A DNA stretch of 64,000 nucleotides from Prescottella agglutinans (lineage in GTDB: Bacteria; Actinomycetota; Actinomycetes; Mycobacteriales; Mycobacteriaceae), in the NCBI RefSeq assembly GCF_004011865.1, contig NZ_RKLP01000003.1, positions 124,001 to 188,000 of the forward strand, given 5' to 3'. Of this stretch, positions 15,063 through 23,714 are shown piece by piece (position 1 is the first letter of the stretch; the number at the start of each line of letters is the position of its first letter). The notes below the pieces were generated by a model. That model searched no databases, had not been told where the DNA came from, and saw only the letters and a list, made by a program, of their open reading frames with translations. The position numbers were made by a program, and so were the translations under genes.

Positions 15063-17896
15063 CGGGCGTTCACCTCCTCCTGTGCGTCGAGTCGGGCCCC
15101 GAGACTGCGGAGCACGTCGAGCACGAGACCCACCACGATCAGGTACACCCCCAGATCGAAGAACAGCGCGGTGACGAGTTTGATGTGGCCGAGCAGTGGC
15201 AGGGTCACCTCGAACACCGCCGACGACAGCGGCGGCGCGCCGAGGAACAGCGACGTCAGCGCGGTGCCCGCGGAGAGTGCGAGACCGAGGCCGAGGATCT
15301 TGCCGGCGTCGATGGGCACCGTCTCGCCGAGTTCGTAGCGGCCGCCCGCGAGGTACCGCAGCACCAGTGCCAGACCGGCGGTCAGACCGCCCGCGAAACC
15401 GCCGCCGGGCGCGTTGTGGCCGGAGAAGAAGAAGTACACCGACAGCACCATCATCGTCGGGAAGATCAGCCGTGTGGTCACCTCGAGCACCAGCGACCGG
15501 TGCCGCGGGTCGATGAGGTCGCCGCCGCGCAGCCACGTCGTCTCGGTGCTCGACGACGCCGCGTCGAGCACGACGGCCGGCGCGTCGGCGACCCGCGGGG
15601 CGGTGCCGAACCGGCGGTGCCGGAAGACGAGGCTCGCGACGCCGGTCGCCGCGACCAGCAGCACCGAGATCTCGCCGAGGGTGTCCCAGGCGCGGATGTC
15701 GACGAGCAGCACGTTGACCACGTTGCGGCCGTTGCCGAGCGCGTACGCCGCCTCGGGCAACTGCAGGTGGATCGGCGCCGAGTTGCGGGCGTTCATCGCG
15801 TAGGCGGCGAGCGTGGTGACGGCGGCGCCGACGCCGATCGCGAGCAGGGCCCGCGGCAGCTTGAAGCCGATGGCCTGACGCTCGTCGATCTCGGCGGGCA
15901 GCTTCCGCAGCACCAGCACGAAGATCACCAGCGTCAGCGTCTCGACGAGGAACTGGGTGAGCGCCAGGTCGGGCGCGCCGTGCAGCGCGAAGATGACGCC
16001 GCAGCCGTAACCGCTGAGCCCGACGAGGATGACCGCGGCGAGACGGTTGCGCAGCACCGTCGCGGCCAGCGCGGCCGCCATCATCATCAGCCCGACGGTG
16101 AGCTGCAGCGGGGACTCCCACAACCGGATCTCCGCCCACACGTCGGTGTGCAGCGCCAGCAGGATGATCGGCAGCAACACCAGCGTCGCCAGGATCGTCG
16201 ACTGCGTCAGCGGCAGCGAACCGCGCTGCGTGGAACCGGTGAGCCGTATCGACAGGGTGTCCATGCCGCGCAGCGTCGCGTCGTACACGCGGTCGGCGTT
16301 GCCGAGCGGCGGATGCTGGAACCGCAGCCGCTGGACCGCCCAGCGGTGCGCGACGAACAGCACCGTGCCGAGCGCGACGATTGCGCCGGTGAGCAGCAGC
16401 GGCGTGTTGATGCCGTGCCACAGCGCCAGGTGGTAGTCGGGGTGTGGGCCCGCGGGCAGCGTCGTCGAGTACGGCGTCAGCAGCTTCTCGAGCTGCGGGG
16501 ACAGGGGGCCCGCCACCAACCCGGCGACGGCGAGCAACGCGGGCGGTGCCAGGAACAGTGCGCTCGGGGCGTGCATGTTCGCCACCGCGGGGCTCGGCTG
16601 GCGCTGCCGCTTGCGGCCGAAGGCGCCCCACACGAAGCGGATGCTGTAGGCGACGGTGAGGATCGAGCCCGCGGCGATCGCGACGACGACCGTGGTCCGG
16701 GCCCACGGTTCGAGCACGTCGGCCTGCAGGATCGACTCGAGCGCGGCCTCCTTGCCGACGAAACCGAGGAACGGCGGCAGCCCGGCCATCGACGCGGCCG
16801 CGAGCGCCGCGATCGTCGCCAGCCACGGTGCGCTCGGTCCGAGGCGGGCGAGTTTGCGGATGTCGCGGGTCCCGGTGGTGTGGTCGATGACGCCGACCAC
16901 CATGAACAGCGCGGCCTTGAACATTGCGTGCGCGACGACCATCGTCATCCCGGCCAGGGCGGCGTCGCGGGAGCCGACGCCCACGAGCACCATGAGGAAC
17001 CCGAGCTGGCTGACGGTGCCGAATGCGAGCACGAGTTTGAGGTCGAACGACCGGAGCGCACGCCAGCCGGCGAGCAGCATCGACGCCAGCCCGAGCACGA
17101 TGATCGTGACTCGCCAGGGCGGCGAATCGGCGTAGCCGGGAGCCATCCGGGCGACCAGGTAGATGCCGGCCTTGACCATCGCCGCGGCGTGCAGGTAGCC
17201 GCTCACCGGGGTGGGCGCGGCCATCGCGCCGGGCAGCCAGAAGTGCAGCGGGACGATCGCCGACTTCGACAGCGCGCCGATCAGCACGAGCACGATCGCG
17301 ACGCTTGCGAGCCAGCCGCTCGCGGGGTTCGCGACCACGTCGGACAGGTTGTAGCTGCCCACCTGCTGGCCGAGCATGATGATGCCGACCAGCATCGCGA
17401 GGCCGCCCGCGGTGGTCACCAGCAGTGCCTGGGTGGCGGCGCGGCGGCTGGTGGCGCGTTCGGCGTAGTGGCCCACGAGCAGGAACGACAGCACCGTCGT
17501 CAGTTCCCAGAACGTGTAGAGGATCAGCATGTTGTCGCTGGTCACGAGGCCGAACATCGCGCCGGCGAAGGCGACCATCTCGGCGGCGAAGATTCCGAGG
17601 CGGGGTTCGTCGTCGGTGAAGTAGCGCGCGCAGTAGACGAGGATCAGTGCGCCGACGCCCAGGACCAGCACCGACATGATCGCGGCCAGCGAATCGAAGC
17701 GCATGTCGATGTCCATCGACAGTCCGGGCGCCCACTGGATGTGCAGGGACTGTTCGGTGCCCCAGTTCGCGATGACCCAGCCGAGGCTCGCGAGTGGTAC
17801 CAGCGCGAGCGGGAAGAACGCGTTGCGTCCTATTGATCGCACGACGAGCGGAGCCAGAACGGCGGCTATCGCGTGGGCGATCAATATGACAAGCAA
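15059..17896 (-). CDS. mnhA: Mrp Na+/H+ antiporter subunit A fused to subunit B
   Basis: 945 residues. The first ~500 are an NuoL-like antiporter module (Lys helix SKSAIVPLHFWLPGAMAAPTP; HAMFKAALFMVVGVIDH). Residues about 590-700 carry the MbhD/MbhE-like part (GLMMMAAALAATVLRNRLAAVIL, HGAPDLALTQFLVETLTL). The last ~145 residues are a complete MnhB domain (SGHNAPGGGFAGGLTAGLALVLRYLAGG). No separate mnhB exists, so the operon is A(B)-C-D-E-F-G. The start is TTG 17896, supported by GGAG five bases upstream. The complex exports Na+ in exchange for H+ and supports pH and salt tolerance. Confidence 0.93.
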   Translation of the reverse strand: MLVILIAHAIAAVLAPLVVRSIGRNAFFPLALVPLASLGWVIANWGTEQSLHIQWAPGLSMDIDMRFDSLAAIMSVLVLGVGALILVYCARYFTDDEPRLGIFAAEMVAFAGAMFGLVTSDNMLILYTFWELTTVLSFLLVGHYAERATSRRAATQALLVTTAGGLAMLVGIIMLGQQVGSYNLSDVVANPASGWLASVAIVLVLIGALSKSAIVPLHFWLPGAMAAPTPVSGYLHAAAMVKAGIYLVARMAPGYADSPPWRVTIIVLGLASMLLAGWRALRSFDLKLVLAFGTVSQLGFLMVLVGVGSRDAALAGMTMVVAHAMFKAALFMVVGVIDHTTGTRDIRKLARLGPSAPWLATIAALAAASMAGLPPFLGFVGKEAALESILQADVLEPWARTTVVVAIAAGSILTVAYSIRFVWGAFGRKRQRQPSPAVANMHAPSALFLAPPALLAVAGLVAGPLSPQLEKLLTPYSTTLPAGPHPDYHLALWHGINTPLLLTGAIVALGTVLFVAHRWAVQRLRFQHPPLGNADRVYDATLRGMDTLSIRLTGSTQRGSLPLTQSTILATLVLLPIILLALHTDVWAEIRLWESPLQLTVGLMMMAAALAATVLRNRLAAVILVGLSGYGCGVIFALHGAPDLALTQFLVETLTLVIFVLVLRKLPAEIDERQAIGFKLPRALLAIGVGAAVTTLAAYAMNARNSAPIHLQLPEAAYALGNGRNVVNVLLVDIRAWDTLGEISVLLVAATGVASLVFRHRRFGTAPRVADAPAVVLDAASSSTETTWLRGGDLIDPRHRSLVLEVTTRLIFPTMMVLSVYFFFSGHNAPGGGFAGGLTAGLALVLRYLAGGRYELGETVPIDAGKILGLGLALSAGTALTSLFLGAPPLSSAVFEVTLPLLGHIKLVTALFFDLGVYLIVVGLVLDVLRSLGARLDAQEEVNAR

Positions 17897-18093
17897 ATGG
17901 CACTCCGTCGGGTTGTTGGGCGGCGGGGTGACGAATCGGCGTGAACCGAGAGTCGGGCAGACCGTTCGCTAGCGAGCAAAGTGGACTGCGAAGTCCATCC
18001 TACAAAGTGCTCGAGTTGACACCTCAATCGGTATGAAACGGACAAAAGGGCCGCTGCCGGCGGGTGGGTTGCGACGGGAGTACGTTGCGACGG

Positions 18094-18516
18094 GTGTCAG
18101 ACCACAATCCCACCGTGATCCGGACCGCCGCCCTCGCCCACATCCGCGACCGTCGGATGCTGCAGGCGCGCTCGGCCGGCAAGACCGCCTTCTACATGGC
18201 CGGCGGCAAGATCGACCCAGGTGAGACGCCCGAACAGGCCCTGCATCGGGAAGTCCGCGAGGAACTCGACGCGGGGATCGTGGACGGGACCGTCGTCCGG
18301 TTGGGGGTGTTCGAGGCGCCCGCCTTCGGGCACCGGCCCGGGACCCTCCTGCACATGACCTGTTTCCTCGCCGACCTCACCGACGAGCCCCAGGCCACCA
18401 GCGAGGTCGCCGAGATCCGCTACTTCACCGAGGCCGAGTACGCCGCCATGCCCGAGACCGCGCCCGGGTCGCGGCTCGTCTTCGCACGGTTGCGAGAGTT
18501 GGACCTCGTGGACTGA
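18094..18516 (+). CDS. Nudix hydrolase
   Basis: 140 residues from GTG 18094 (GTG 18064 is an alternative). The Nudix box is intact: GKIDPGETPEQALHREVREEL, with G, E, R-E-x-x-E-E/L in the correct spacing. The family hydrolyses nucleoside diphosphates linked to another moiety. The companion motifs AALAHIRDRRMLQARSAGKTAFYMAGG and VAEIRYFTEAEYAAM are typical of MutT-like housecleaning enzymes. Substrate not deducible. Divergent from mnhA, with 197 bases between the starts. Confidence 0.88.
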   Translation: MSDHNPTVIRTAALAHIRDRRMLQARSAGKTAFYMAGGKIDPGETPEQALHREVREELDAGIVDGTVVRLGVFEAPAFGHRPGTLLHMTCFLADLTDEPQATSEVAEIRYFTEAEYAAMPETAPGSRLVFARLRELDLVD

Positions 18517-18574
18517 CTCTGTGCCCGACGCGCGCAGATTCGTCACCCGCGCGCTACATCGCGCGCGCGGGAGG

Positions 18575-19903
18575 TCATTCCGCGCGCGGGACGGACGGCT
18601 GGGCGCGCAGCCCCCCGATCGCGAGCGCACAGAAGATCACCACCAGGAGCAGTGCGACGCCCGCGCCGCGGTCGAAGGTGACGGCCGGTGTCGACAGGTC
18701 GGCCAGCATGATCTCGACCGTGTCGGTGTCGCCGCGCGCCGACGTCAGGGGTGTGTAAGCGGTGAACATCTCGACCGTCGTCGTGACACCGACCACCGTG
18801 ACGAACACCAGCGACAGCAGCGGGACGACCAGTCCCAGCGCGGCGACCGCTCCGCTGTCGGGCAGCGTCGAGCCGAGCGCGAGTCCGATCCCGACACCGA
18901 GGATCGCGAGTTCGACGACGAACCATGCCCGGCTGTCCGTCGGCGTCGGGTCGACGGCGGTCCACAGCGGAATCACCGCGAGCAGGGAGAGGCCGATCAG
19001 CGGGGACGATCGGCGCAGCGCGATCGCGACGCCGGCGGTCACCGCCGTGACCCCGACGGCGACCGGCAGCCACGGTTGCAGCCGGAGGTTGTCGGCGAGG
19101 AGCGTCGTGACGATCGGTGAGGTCGCCGCGACGGCGGTGGCGGCGAGCAGGAACGGCGAGTCGAGGCGCCGCGCCCAGAACTCGGTGAGCACGACGACCA
19201 GCACGAGGCACAGCCCGACGACGATCCACAGCCGGAACCGTGACCCGGTCTGGCCGTCGATCCAGGCGCCGAGCAGTCGGTGCCCGACGGCGAGCGTCGC
19301 CACTGCCGCGATCGTCTCGCGCACCGTCCCGGCGTGGGCGCGTGCGGGCGTGTCGGTGTCGAGCACCGCGCACGCGGCCGCGAGGACGACCGTGGGAACC
19401 AGCACCCACCAGAACGGCTCGCCGAGCATCGACGTGCTCGGTGTCCAGTCGGAGTGCGCGGTGTGGGCGACGACGAACGTCGCGGCGACCGCGATCGTGA
19501 GGGCGAGCCGGGGGACGGCCCGCGACCACGCCGCCGCCACGACGGCACCCAGCAGCACACCGCCGGCCACACACTTGGAGTAGTACAGCACCGTCAGCTG
19601 ATCGAGGTCGCTCACGCCCGACACCGTCAGGCGCGCCGCGATCAGGACGGTCGTCGCCGCGACCACCGCGATCCACGCGGGCCGAGCCGAACCGGCACGC
19701 TGGAGCGCCCCGTACGCGAGTACCGCGACGACGCAGCCGACGGCGACCCCGGTCGGCAGGGCGGCGTTCCAGTCGTCCAACTGGCGCTCGGACGCACTGA
19801 ACAGCGGTCCCCACTGGGGGCGACTGATGAGCACGAACGTCCCCAGCACTCCCGCGAACGCGGTGGCGACGGCCGACAGGGGCAGGCGGGCGTTCGGGAT
19901 CAT
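18575..19903 (-). CDS. Polytopic membrane protein of unknown family, tandem copy 1
   Basis: 442 residues with roughly 12 hydrophobic segments and no recognisable catalytic motif. It aligns along its length with the neighbouring gene. Shared landmarks are ALPTG near the N-terminus, TVLYYSKCVAGGVLLGA, FVVAHTAHSDWTPSTSMLG, LGAWIDGQTGSRFRLWIV, LTEFWARRLDSPFLLAATAVAA and LGVGIGLALGSTLPDSG. ATG 19903. Neither gene has a place in the mycobacterial order, so they were inserted or duplicated in this lineage. A transporter or flippase is conceivable but unsupported. Confidence 0.8.
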   Translation of the reverse strand: MIPNARLPLSAVATAFAGVLGTFVLISRPQWGPLFSASERQLDDWNAALPTGVAVGCVVAVLAYGALQRAGSARPAWIAVVAATTVLIAARLTVSGVSDLDQLTVLYYSKCVAGGVLLGAVVAAAWSRAVPRLALTIAVAATFVVAHTAHSDWTPSTSMLGEPFWWVLVPTVVLAAACAVLDTDTPARAHAGTVRETIAAVATLAVGHRLLGAWIDGQTGSRFRLWIVVGLCLVLVVVLTEFWARRLDSPFLLAATAVAATSPIVTTLLADNLRLQPWLPVAVGVTAVTAGVAIALRRSSPLIGLSLLAVIPLWTAVDPTPTDSRAWFVVELAILGVGIGLALGSTLPDSGAVAALGLVVPLLSLVFVTVVGVTTTVEMFTAYTPLTSARGDTDTVEIMLADLSTPAVTFDRGAGVALLLVVIFCALAIGGLRAQPSVPRAE

Positions 19904-19980
19904 CGGCCCGACGTTACCTGCAGCTCAGCGACTTTCGGCGCACGCCTTCGGGTGTGGCACCGGGTCCGGGGGGCGGAGCG

Positions 19981-21294
19981 TCAGTCCGCTCGGGAGACGG
20001 GGTGGTCGCGCAGCCTGCGGATCGCGACGGCGCAGTAGAGCACGACGATCAGGAGCGCGACCCCGGCGAGGTGGCTGACGGGCGCGTAGGGCTCGACGGC
20101 TCCGAACAGACCGCCCTCGGTGTGCGGGGGCCGTTCGTGCGTGCCGCTGTAGATCGCGATCGCGCCGTCGGACTGTGCGACGTACGTGAACACCAGCGAC
20201 AGCAGGGGCACGGCGAGGCCGAGCGATGCGAGGGCGCCGTCGTCGGGCAGGGTCGAGCCGAGGGCGAGGCCGATGCCGAGTCCGAGAACCGCAAGTCGTG
20301 CCAGGAGCCAGACGCGGCCGTCGCCGAGGTTCGGGTCGATCGCGGTGGAGAGCGGGATCAGCGCGAGGACCGCGAAGCCGAGCGGGGGCGACGGGCGTCG
20401 CACCGCGACCGCCAACCCGACGGCCACCGCCGCGACGCCGACCGCGACCATCAGCCACGGCGCGAGCGTGAACTGTCGAGCTATCTGCGGTGTGACGAGT
20501 GCCGCGGCCGCCGCCACCGCGGTCGCCGCGAGCGGGAACGGGCTGTCGATGCGTCGGGCCCAGAATTCGGTGAGGGCCGTCACCAGCGCGAGGCAGACAC
20601 CGATGAAGATCCACACCAGCAGCTCGGAGTCGGCGGTCTGTCCGTCGATCCACGCGCCGAGCGTTCGGTGGGCGATGGCGAGGGTGACGGCGGCCGCGAT
20701 CGTCTGGACCATGATCCGGTCGGGCGTGGCGGTCGTGACGTGCGCAGTGTCGATCACCGCGCATACCGCGGCGAGGACCAGCGCCGGGATCAGTAACCAC
20801 CAGAACGGCGGACCCAGCGTCGACACGCTGGGTGTCTCAGTGGCGTGCGCGGTGTGCGCGACGACGAAGGTCGAGCCGACCGCGGTGACGAGGACGAATC
20901 GCGCGAAGGGGCGGAACCACACTGCGGCGACGGCCGCGCCGAGCAGTAATCCGGCGGACAGGCACTTGGCGTAGTGCAGGGTGGTCACCTCGGCCAGTCC
21001 GCTCACCCCCGGGAGCGCGATCCGGGCCGCGATCAGCATGCTCGCCGCGACGACGGCCGCGGCCCATGCCGGCCGCAGCGAATGTGCGCGTCGCAGCGCC
21101 ACGCACACCGGTACCGCGAGGGCCGCGCCGATCACCGATCCGGTGGGCAGGGCGTCCAACCACCACTCCAGTTGGCGGCCGGTCACGTTGATCGTCCCGC
21201 GCCACTCGGGCGGGTTGGCGAGCACGAACGTGGCCAGCGTGGCCGCGAACCAGGCGGCCGCGGCGTACACCGAACCACGGACGGTCGGGGTCAC
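19981..21294 (-). CDS. Polytopic membrane protein of unknown family, tandem copy 2
   Basis: 437 residues, a paralogue of the preceding gene, separated by 77 bp and in the same orientation. The landmarks recur in order: DALPTGSVIG, TTLHYAKCLSAGLLLGA, FVVAHTAHATETPSVSTLG, LGAWIDGQTADSELLVWIF, LTEFWARRIDSPFPLAATAVAA, LGLGIGLALGSTLPDDG. The start is GTG 21294. The conserved IDGQT, TEFWARR and GSTLPD motifs are the best seeds for identifying the family. Function unknown. Confidence 0.8.
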   Translation of the reverse strand: MTPTVRGSVYAAAAWFAATLATFVLANPPEWRGTINVTGRQLEWWLDALPTGSVIGAALAVPVCVALRRAHSLRPAWAAAVVAASMLIAARIALPGVSGLAEVTTLHYAKCLSAGLLLGAAVAAVWFRPFARFVLVTAVGSTFVVAHTAHATETPSVSTLGPPFWWLLIPALVLAAVCAVIDTAHVTTATPDRIMVQTIAAAVTLAIAHRTLGAWIDGQTADSELLVWIFIGVCLALVTALTEFWARRIDSPFPLAATAVAAAAALVTPQIARQFTLAPWLMVAVGVAAVAVGLAVAVRRPSPPLGFAVLALIPLSTAIDPNLGDGRVWLLARLAVLGLGIGLALGSTLPDDGALASLGLAVPLLSLVFTYVAQSDGAIAIYSGTHERPPHTEGGLFGAVEPYAPVSHLAGVALLIVVLYCAVAIRRLRDHPVSRAD

Positions 21295-21315
21295 CGCCCC
21301 GACGCTACCCGCCGA

Positions 21316-23487
21316 TCACCTGTTCTCGGCGTACTCCTTCAGATGAGCCACCTGGTCGGGGTCCAGTGACGGACGCACCTTCTCCCGCGCCGCGGCGACG
21401 TCCTCCGCCGTCACGTCGGCGGCGTCGACGCTGCGGCGCATCGCCGCGAGCGCGGCCTCCCGCAGCAGGGCCGAGCAGTCGGCCGCCGAGTAGCCCTCGA
21501 GATCCTGCGCCAGGGCATCGAGGTCGACGTCGTCGGCGAGCGGCACCGACCTGCCCGACGTGCGCAGGATCTCCTTGCGGGCGTCCGCGTCCGGTGGGGG
21601 CACGAACACCAGGCGCTCGAGTCGTCCGGGCCGAAGCAGTGCGGGATCGATCAGGTCGGGGCGGTTGGTGGCCCCGAGCACGACGACGTCGCGCAGGGGT
21701 TCGACACCGTCGAGTTCGGTGAGCAGTGCGGCCACGACCCGATCGGAGACGCCGGAGTCGGAACTCTGCCCGCGGCGCGGAGCGAGCGCGTCGACCTCGT
21801 CGAGGAAGATCAGCGACGGCGCCGAGTCGCGTGCCCGCTGGAACAGTTCGCGCACCGCCTTCTCGGACGCGCCCACCCACTTGTCCATCAGCTCGGCACC
21901 CTTGACGGCGTGCACACTGAGCTGCCCCGTACTGGCCAGGGCGCGGACGAGGTACGTCTTGCCGCAGCCGGGCGGCCCGTACAGCAGGACGCCGCGCGGC
22001 GGGTCGACACCCAGACGGGCGAACGAATCCGGGTGCTGCAGCGGCCACAGCACCGCCTCGGTGAGGGCCTGCTTGGTCTCGACCATGTCGCCGACGTCGT
22101 CGAGGGTGACGCTGCCGATCGCGAGTTCCTCGGTGCCCGAACGTGACAGCGGTCGGATCACGTCGAGGGCACCGAGCAGGTCCTCCTGGGTGAGCTGTGG
22201 ATCCGACTTGGCGCTGCTCGCCCGCGATGCGGCGCGCAAGGCGGCCTCGCGGCACAGCGCCGCCAGGTCGGCGACGACGAATCCGGGCGTCCGCGAGGCG
22301 ATCTCGGTGACGTCGAGGTCCCCGGTGGGGACCTTGCGGAGCAGCAGTTCGAGCAGCTGACGGCGTCCCGCGCCGTCGGGCAGCGACAGCGACAGTTCCC
22401 GGTCGCACAGGTCCTGGCCGCGCAGGCGGTCGTCGAGGCCCTCGGGGTGAGCGGTGGTGGCGACGAACGCCACCGCCGGGGTGTCGACCGCGCGGCGCAA
22501 CTGGTCGAGGATGAGCGTCGCGACGGGTTCGCGGACGGCGGGCAGCAGCGCATCGATGTCGGTGACGAGCAGGACCCCGCCGGAGCGGACGGCGTCCACC
22601 GCGGCGGTGACCCGTTCGAGCCGCGACTGCGCCTCGGAGGCGCCGACACTCGGGCCGTCCAGCTCGACGACCCGACGTCGCGCGAGAACCGATCGGGCCA
22701 GCATCGACTTGCCGACGCCGGCGGGCCCGGTGATCAGCACGCCGAGATGCGGTGAGGCGCCGAGTTTCTCCAGCAGCTCCGGTTCGTCGAGGGCGAGGGT
22801 GAGCCATTCCGAGAGCTTCCCGGCCTGCGCCTGCGCGCCGACGAGATCCTCCACCGGGACCACGTCGGACGTGCGGGGCTCGGTGATCGTCGGCGTCGCC
22901 GCGGTCGGGGCGGGGCCGGCTTGCGCCACACCGGATCCCCAGCTCACCGCGGAGTTCGGCTGCACGCTCACCGGACCGCCCGGGTCGACGCCGGTCACCG
23001 TCAGCAGTTCGGACGTCCACGTGACCCCGAAGGTCCGCGACAGCGCCTGCGTCGCCGACGCCGTGCTGGTGCCGGGGCCCAGGTCCCGGGGCAGGAGGGA
23101 CACCGCGTCGCCCACGGTGAGCACCTTGCCGAGCAGTGCCTGTCGCAGCGTCGTGTCCGAGATCGACTGCTGCGCCATCGCCGAACCGCTCACCGTGACC
23201 GCGCGGGCGCCGTACACGGTGACGGGCGTGACCACCACGGTCGCGTTCTCGCGCAGACCGGCGTTCGAGAGGGTGACGTCGTCGAGCAGTGCGGTCCCGG
23301 TGGGCGTGCCGACCGGTGCGATACCCGCGACCGCGGCGGTGCGGCGCGCACCGATCAACGCGATCGCATCCCACTCCCGGAGTCCGAGTGCCGCGAGCGC
23401 CTCGGGGTGCAGGCGCACCACCCCGCGGCGGGCGTCCGCGGCGGACGTGTTGAGTCGGACCGTGAGCGTCAGTTCCGGAGAGGTCAC
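21316..23487 (-). CDS. Cdc48-like protein with two AAA ATPase domains
   Basis: 723 residues from GTG 23487, corresponding to mycobacterial Rv0435c. The first ~200 residues form a Cdc48-N-like substrate-binding region (RLHPEALAALGLREWDAIALIG). Domain D1 has a Walker A (TGPAGVGKSMLARS), but its Walker B reads LLVTDIDALL, where the usual Asp-Glu pair is replaced by Thr-Asp, so D1 may bind but not hydrolyse ATP. Domain D2 is canonical: YGPPGCGKTYLVRA, LIFLDEVDALAPRRG, NRPDLIDPALLRPGRL. It is probably an unfoldase or remodelling hexamer. Confidence 0.88.
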   Translation of the reverse strand: MTSPELTLTVRLNTSAADARRGVVRLHPEALAALGLREWDAIALIGARRTAAVAGIAPVGTPTGTALLDDVTLSNAGLRENATVVVTPVTVYGARAVTVSGSAMAQQSISDTTLRQALLGKVLTVGDAVSLLPRDLGPGTSTASATQALSRTFGVTWTSELLTVTGVDPGGPVSVQPNSAVSWGSGVAQAGPAPTAATPTITEPRTSDVVPVEDLVGAQAQAGKLSEWLTLALDEPELLEKLGASPHLGVLITGPAGVGKSMLARSVLARRRVVELDGPSVGASEAQSRLERVTAAVDAVRSGGVLLVTDIDALLPAVREPVATLILDQLRRAVDTPAVAFVATTAHPEGLDDRLRGQDLCDRELSLSLPDGAGRRQLLELLLRKVPTGDLDVTEIASRTPGFVVADLAALCREAALRAASRASSAKSDPQLTQEDLLGALDVIRPLSRSGTEELAIGSVTLDDVGDMVETKQALTEAVLWPLQHPDSFARLGVDPPRGVLLYGPPGCGKTYLVRALASTGQLSVHAVKGAELMDKWVGASEKAVRELFQRARDSAPSLIFLDEVDALAPRRGQSSDSGVSDRVVAALLTELDGVEPLRDVVVLGATNRPDLIDPALLRPGRLERLVFVPPPDADARKEILRTSGRSVPLADDVDLDALAQDLEGYSAADCSALLREAALAAMRRSVDAADVTAEDVAAAREKVRPSLDPDQVAHLKEYAENR

Positions 23488-23518
23488 GCCCGCCAGCCTA
23501 GTGATCGGCGTCCCCACC

Positions 23519-23622
23519 CGCGTTTTGCGCACTTCTTGCGCACACACCTCCCGCCACCCCGCGTTTTGCGCACTTGCCGTGGAGATTCGGGCGGCCCCGG
23601 CGCGACAAGTGCGCAAAACGCG
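23519..23622. repeat. Cluster of three GCGTTTTGCGCACTT repeats upstream of the DUF559 gene
   Basis: Two direct copies of CGCGTTTTGCGCACTT (23519-23534 and 23560-23575) are followed by one inverted copy CAAGTGCGCAAAACGCG (23606-23622). The second and third form a stem around a 30-base loop. They occupy the divergent space between the AAA ATPase start (23487) and the next start (23715), so a purely terminator role is unlikely. Confidence 0.88.
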
Positions 23623-23714
23623 ACGGTCGGGGGCTGTGGAGAACCTCTGCGGCTGTGGATAACTCGGTGGCCGGACGGCCGATCGATCGCCACGGTCGGG
23701 CACCGTGACCGGTC

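Noticed and set aside
15185-17836. A very long plus-strand open frame opposite mnhA
   Set aside because: The product is dominated by Arg, Gln, His and Asp without any hydrophobic core. mnhA on the minus strand has full family motifs.
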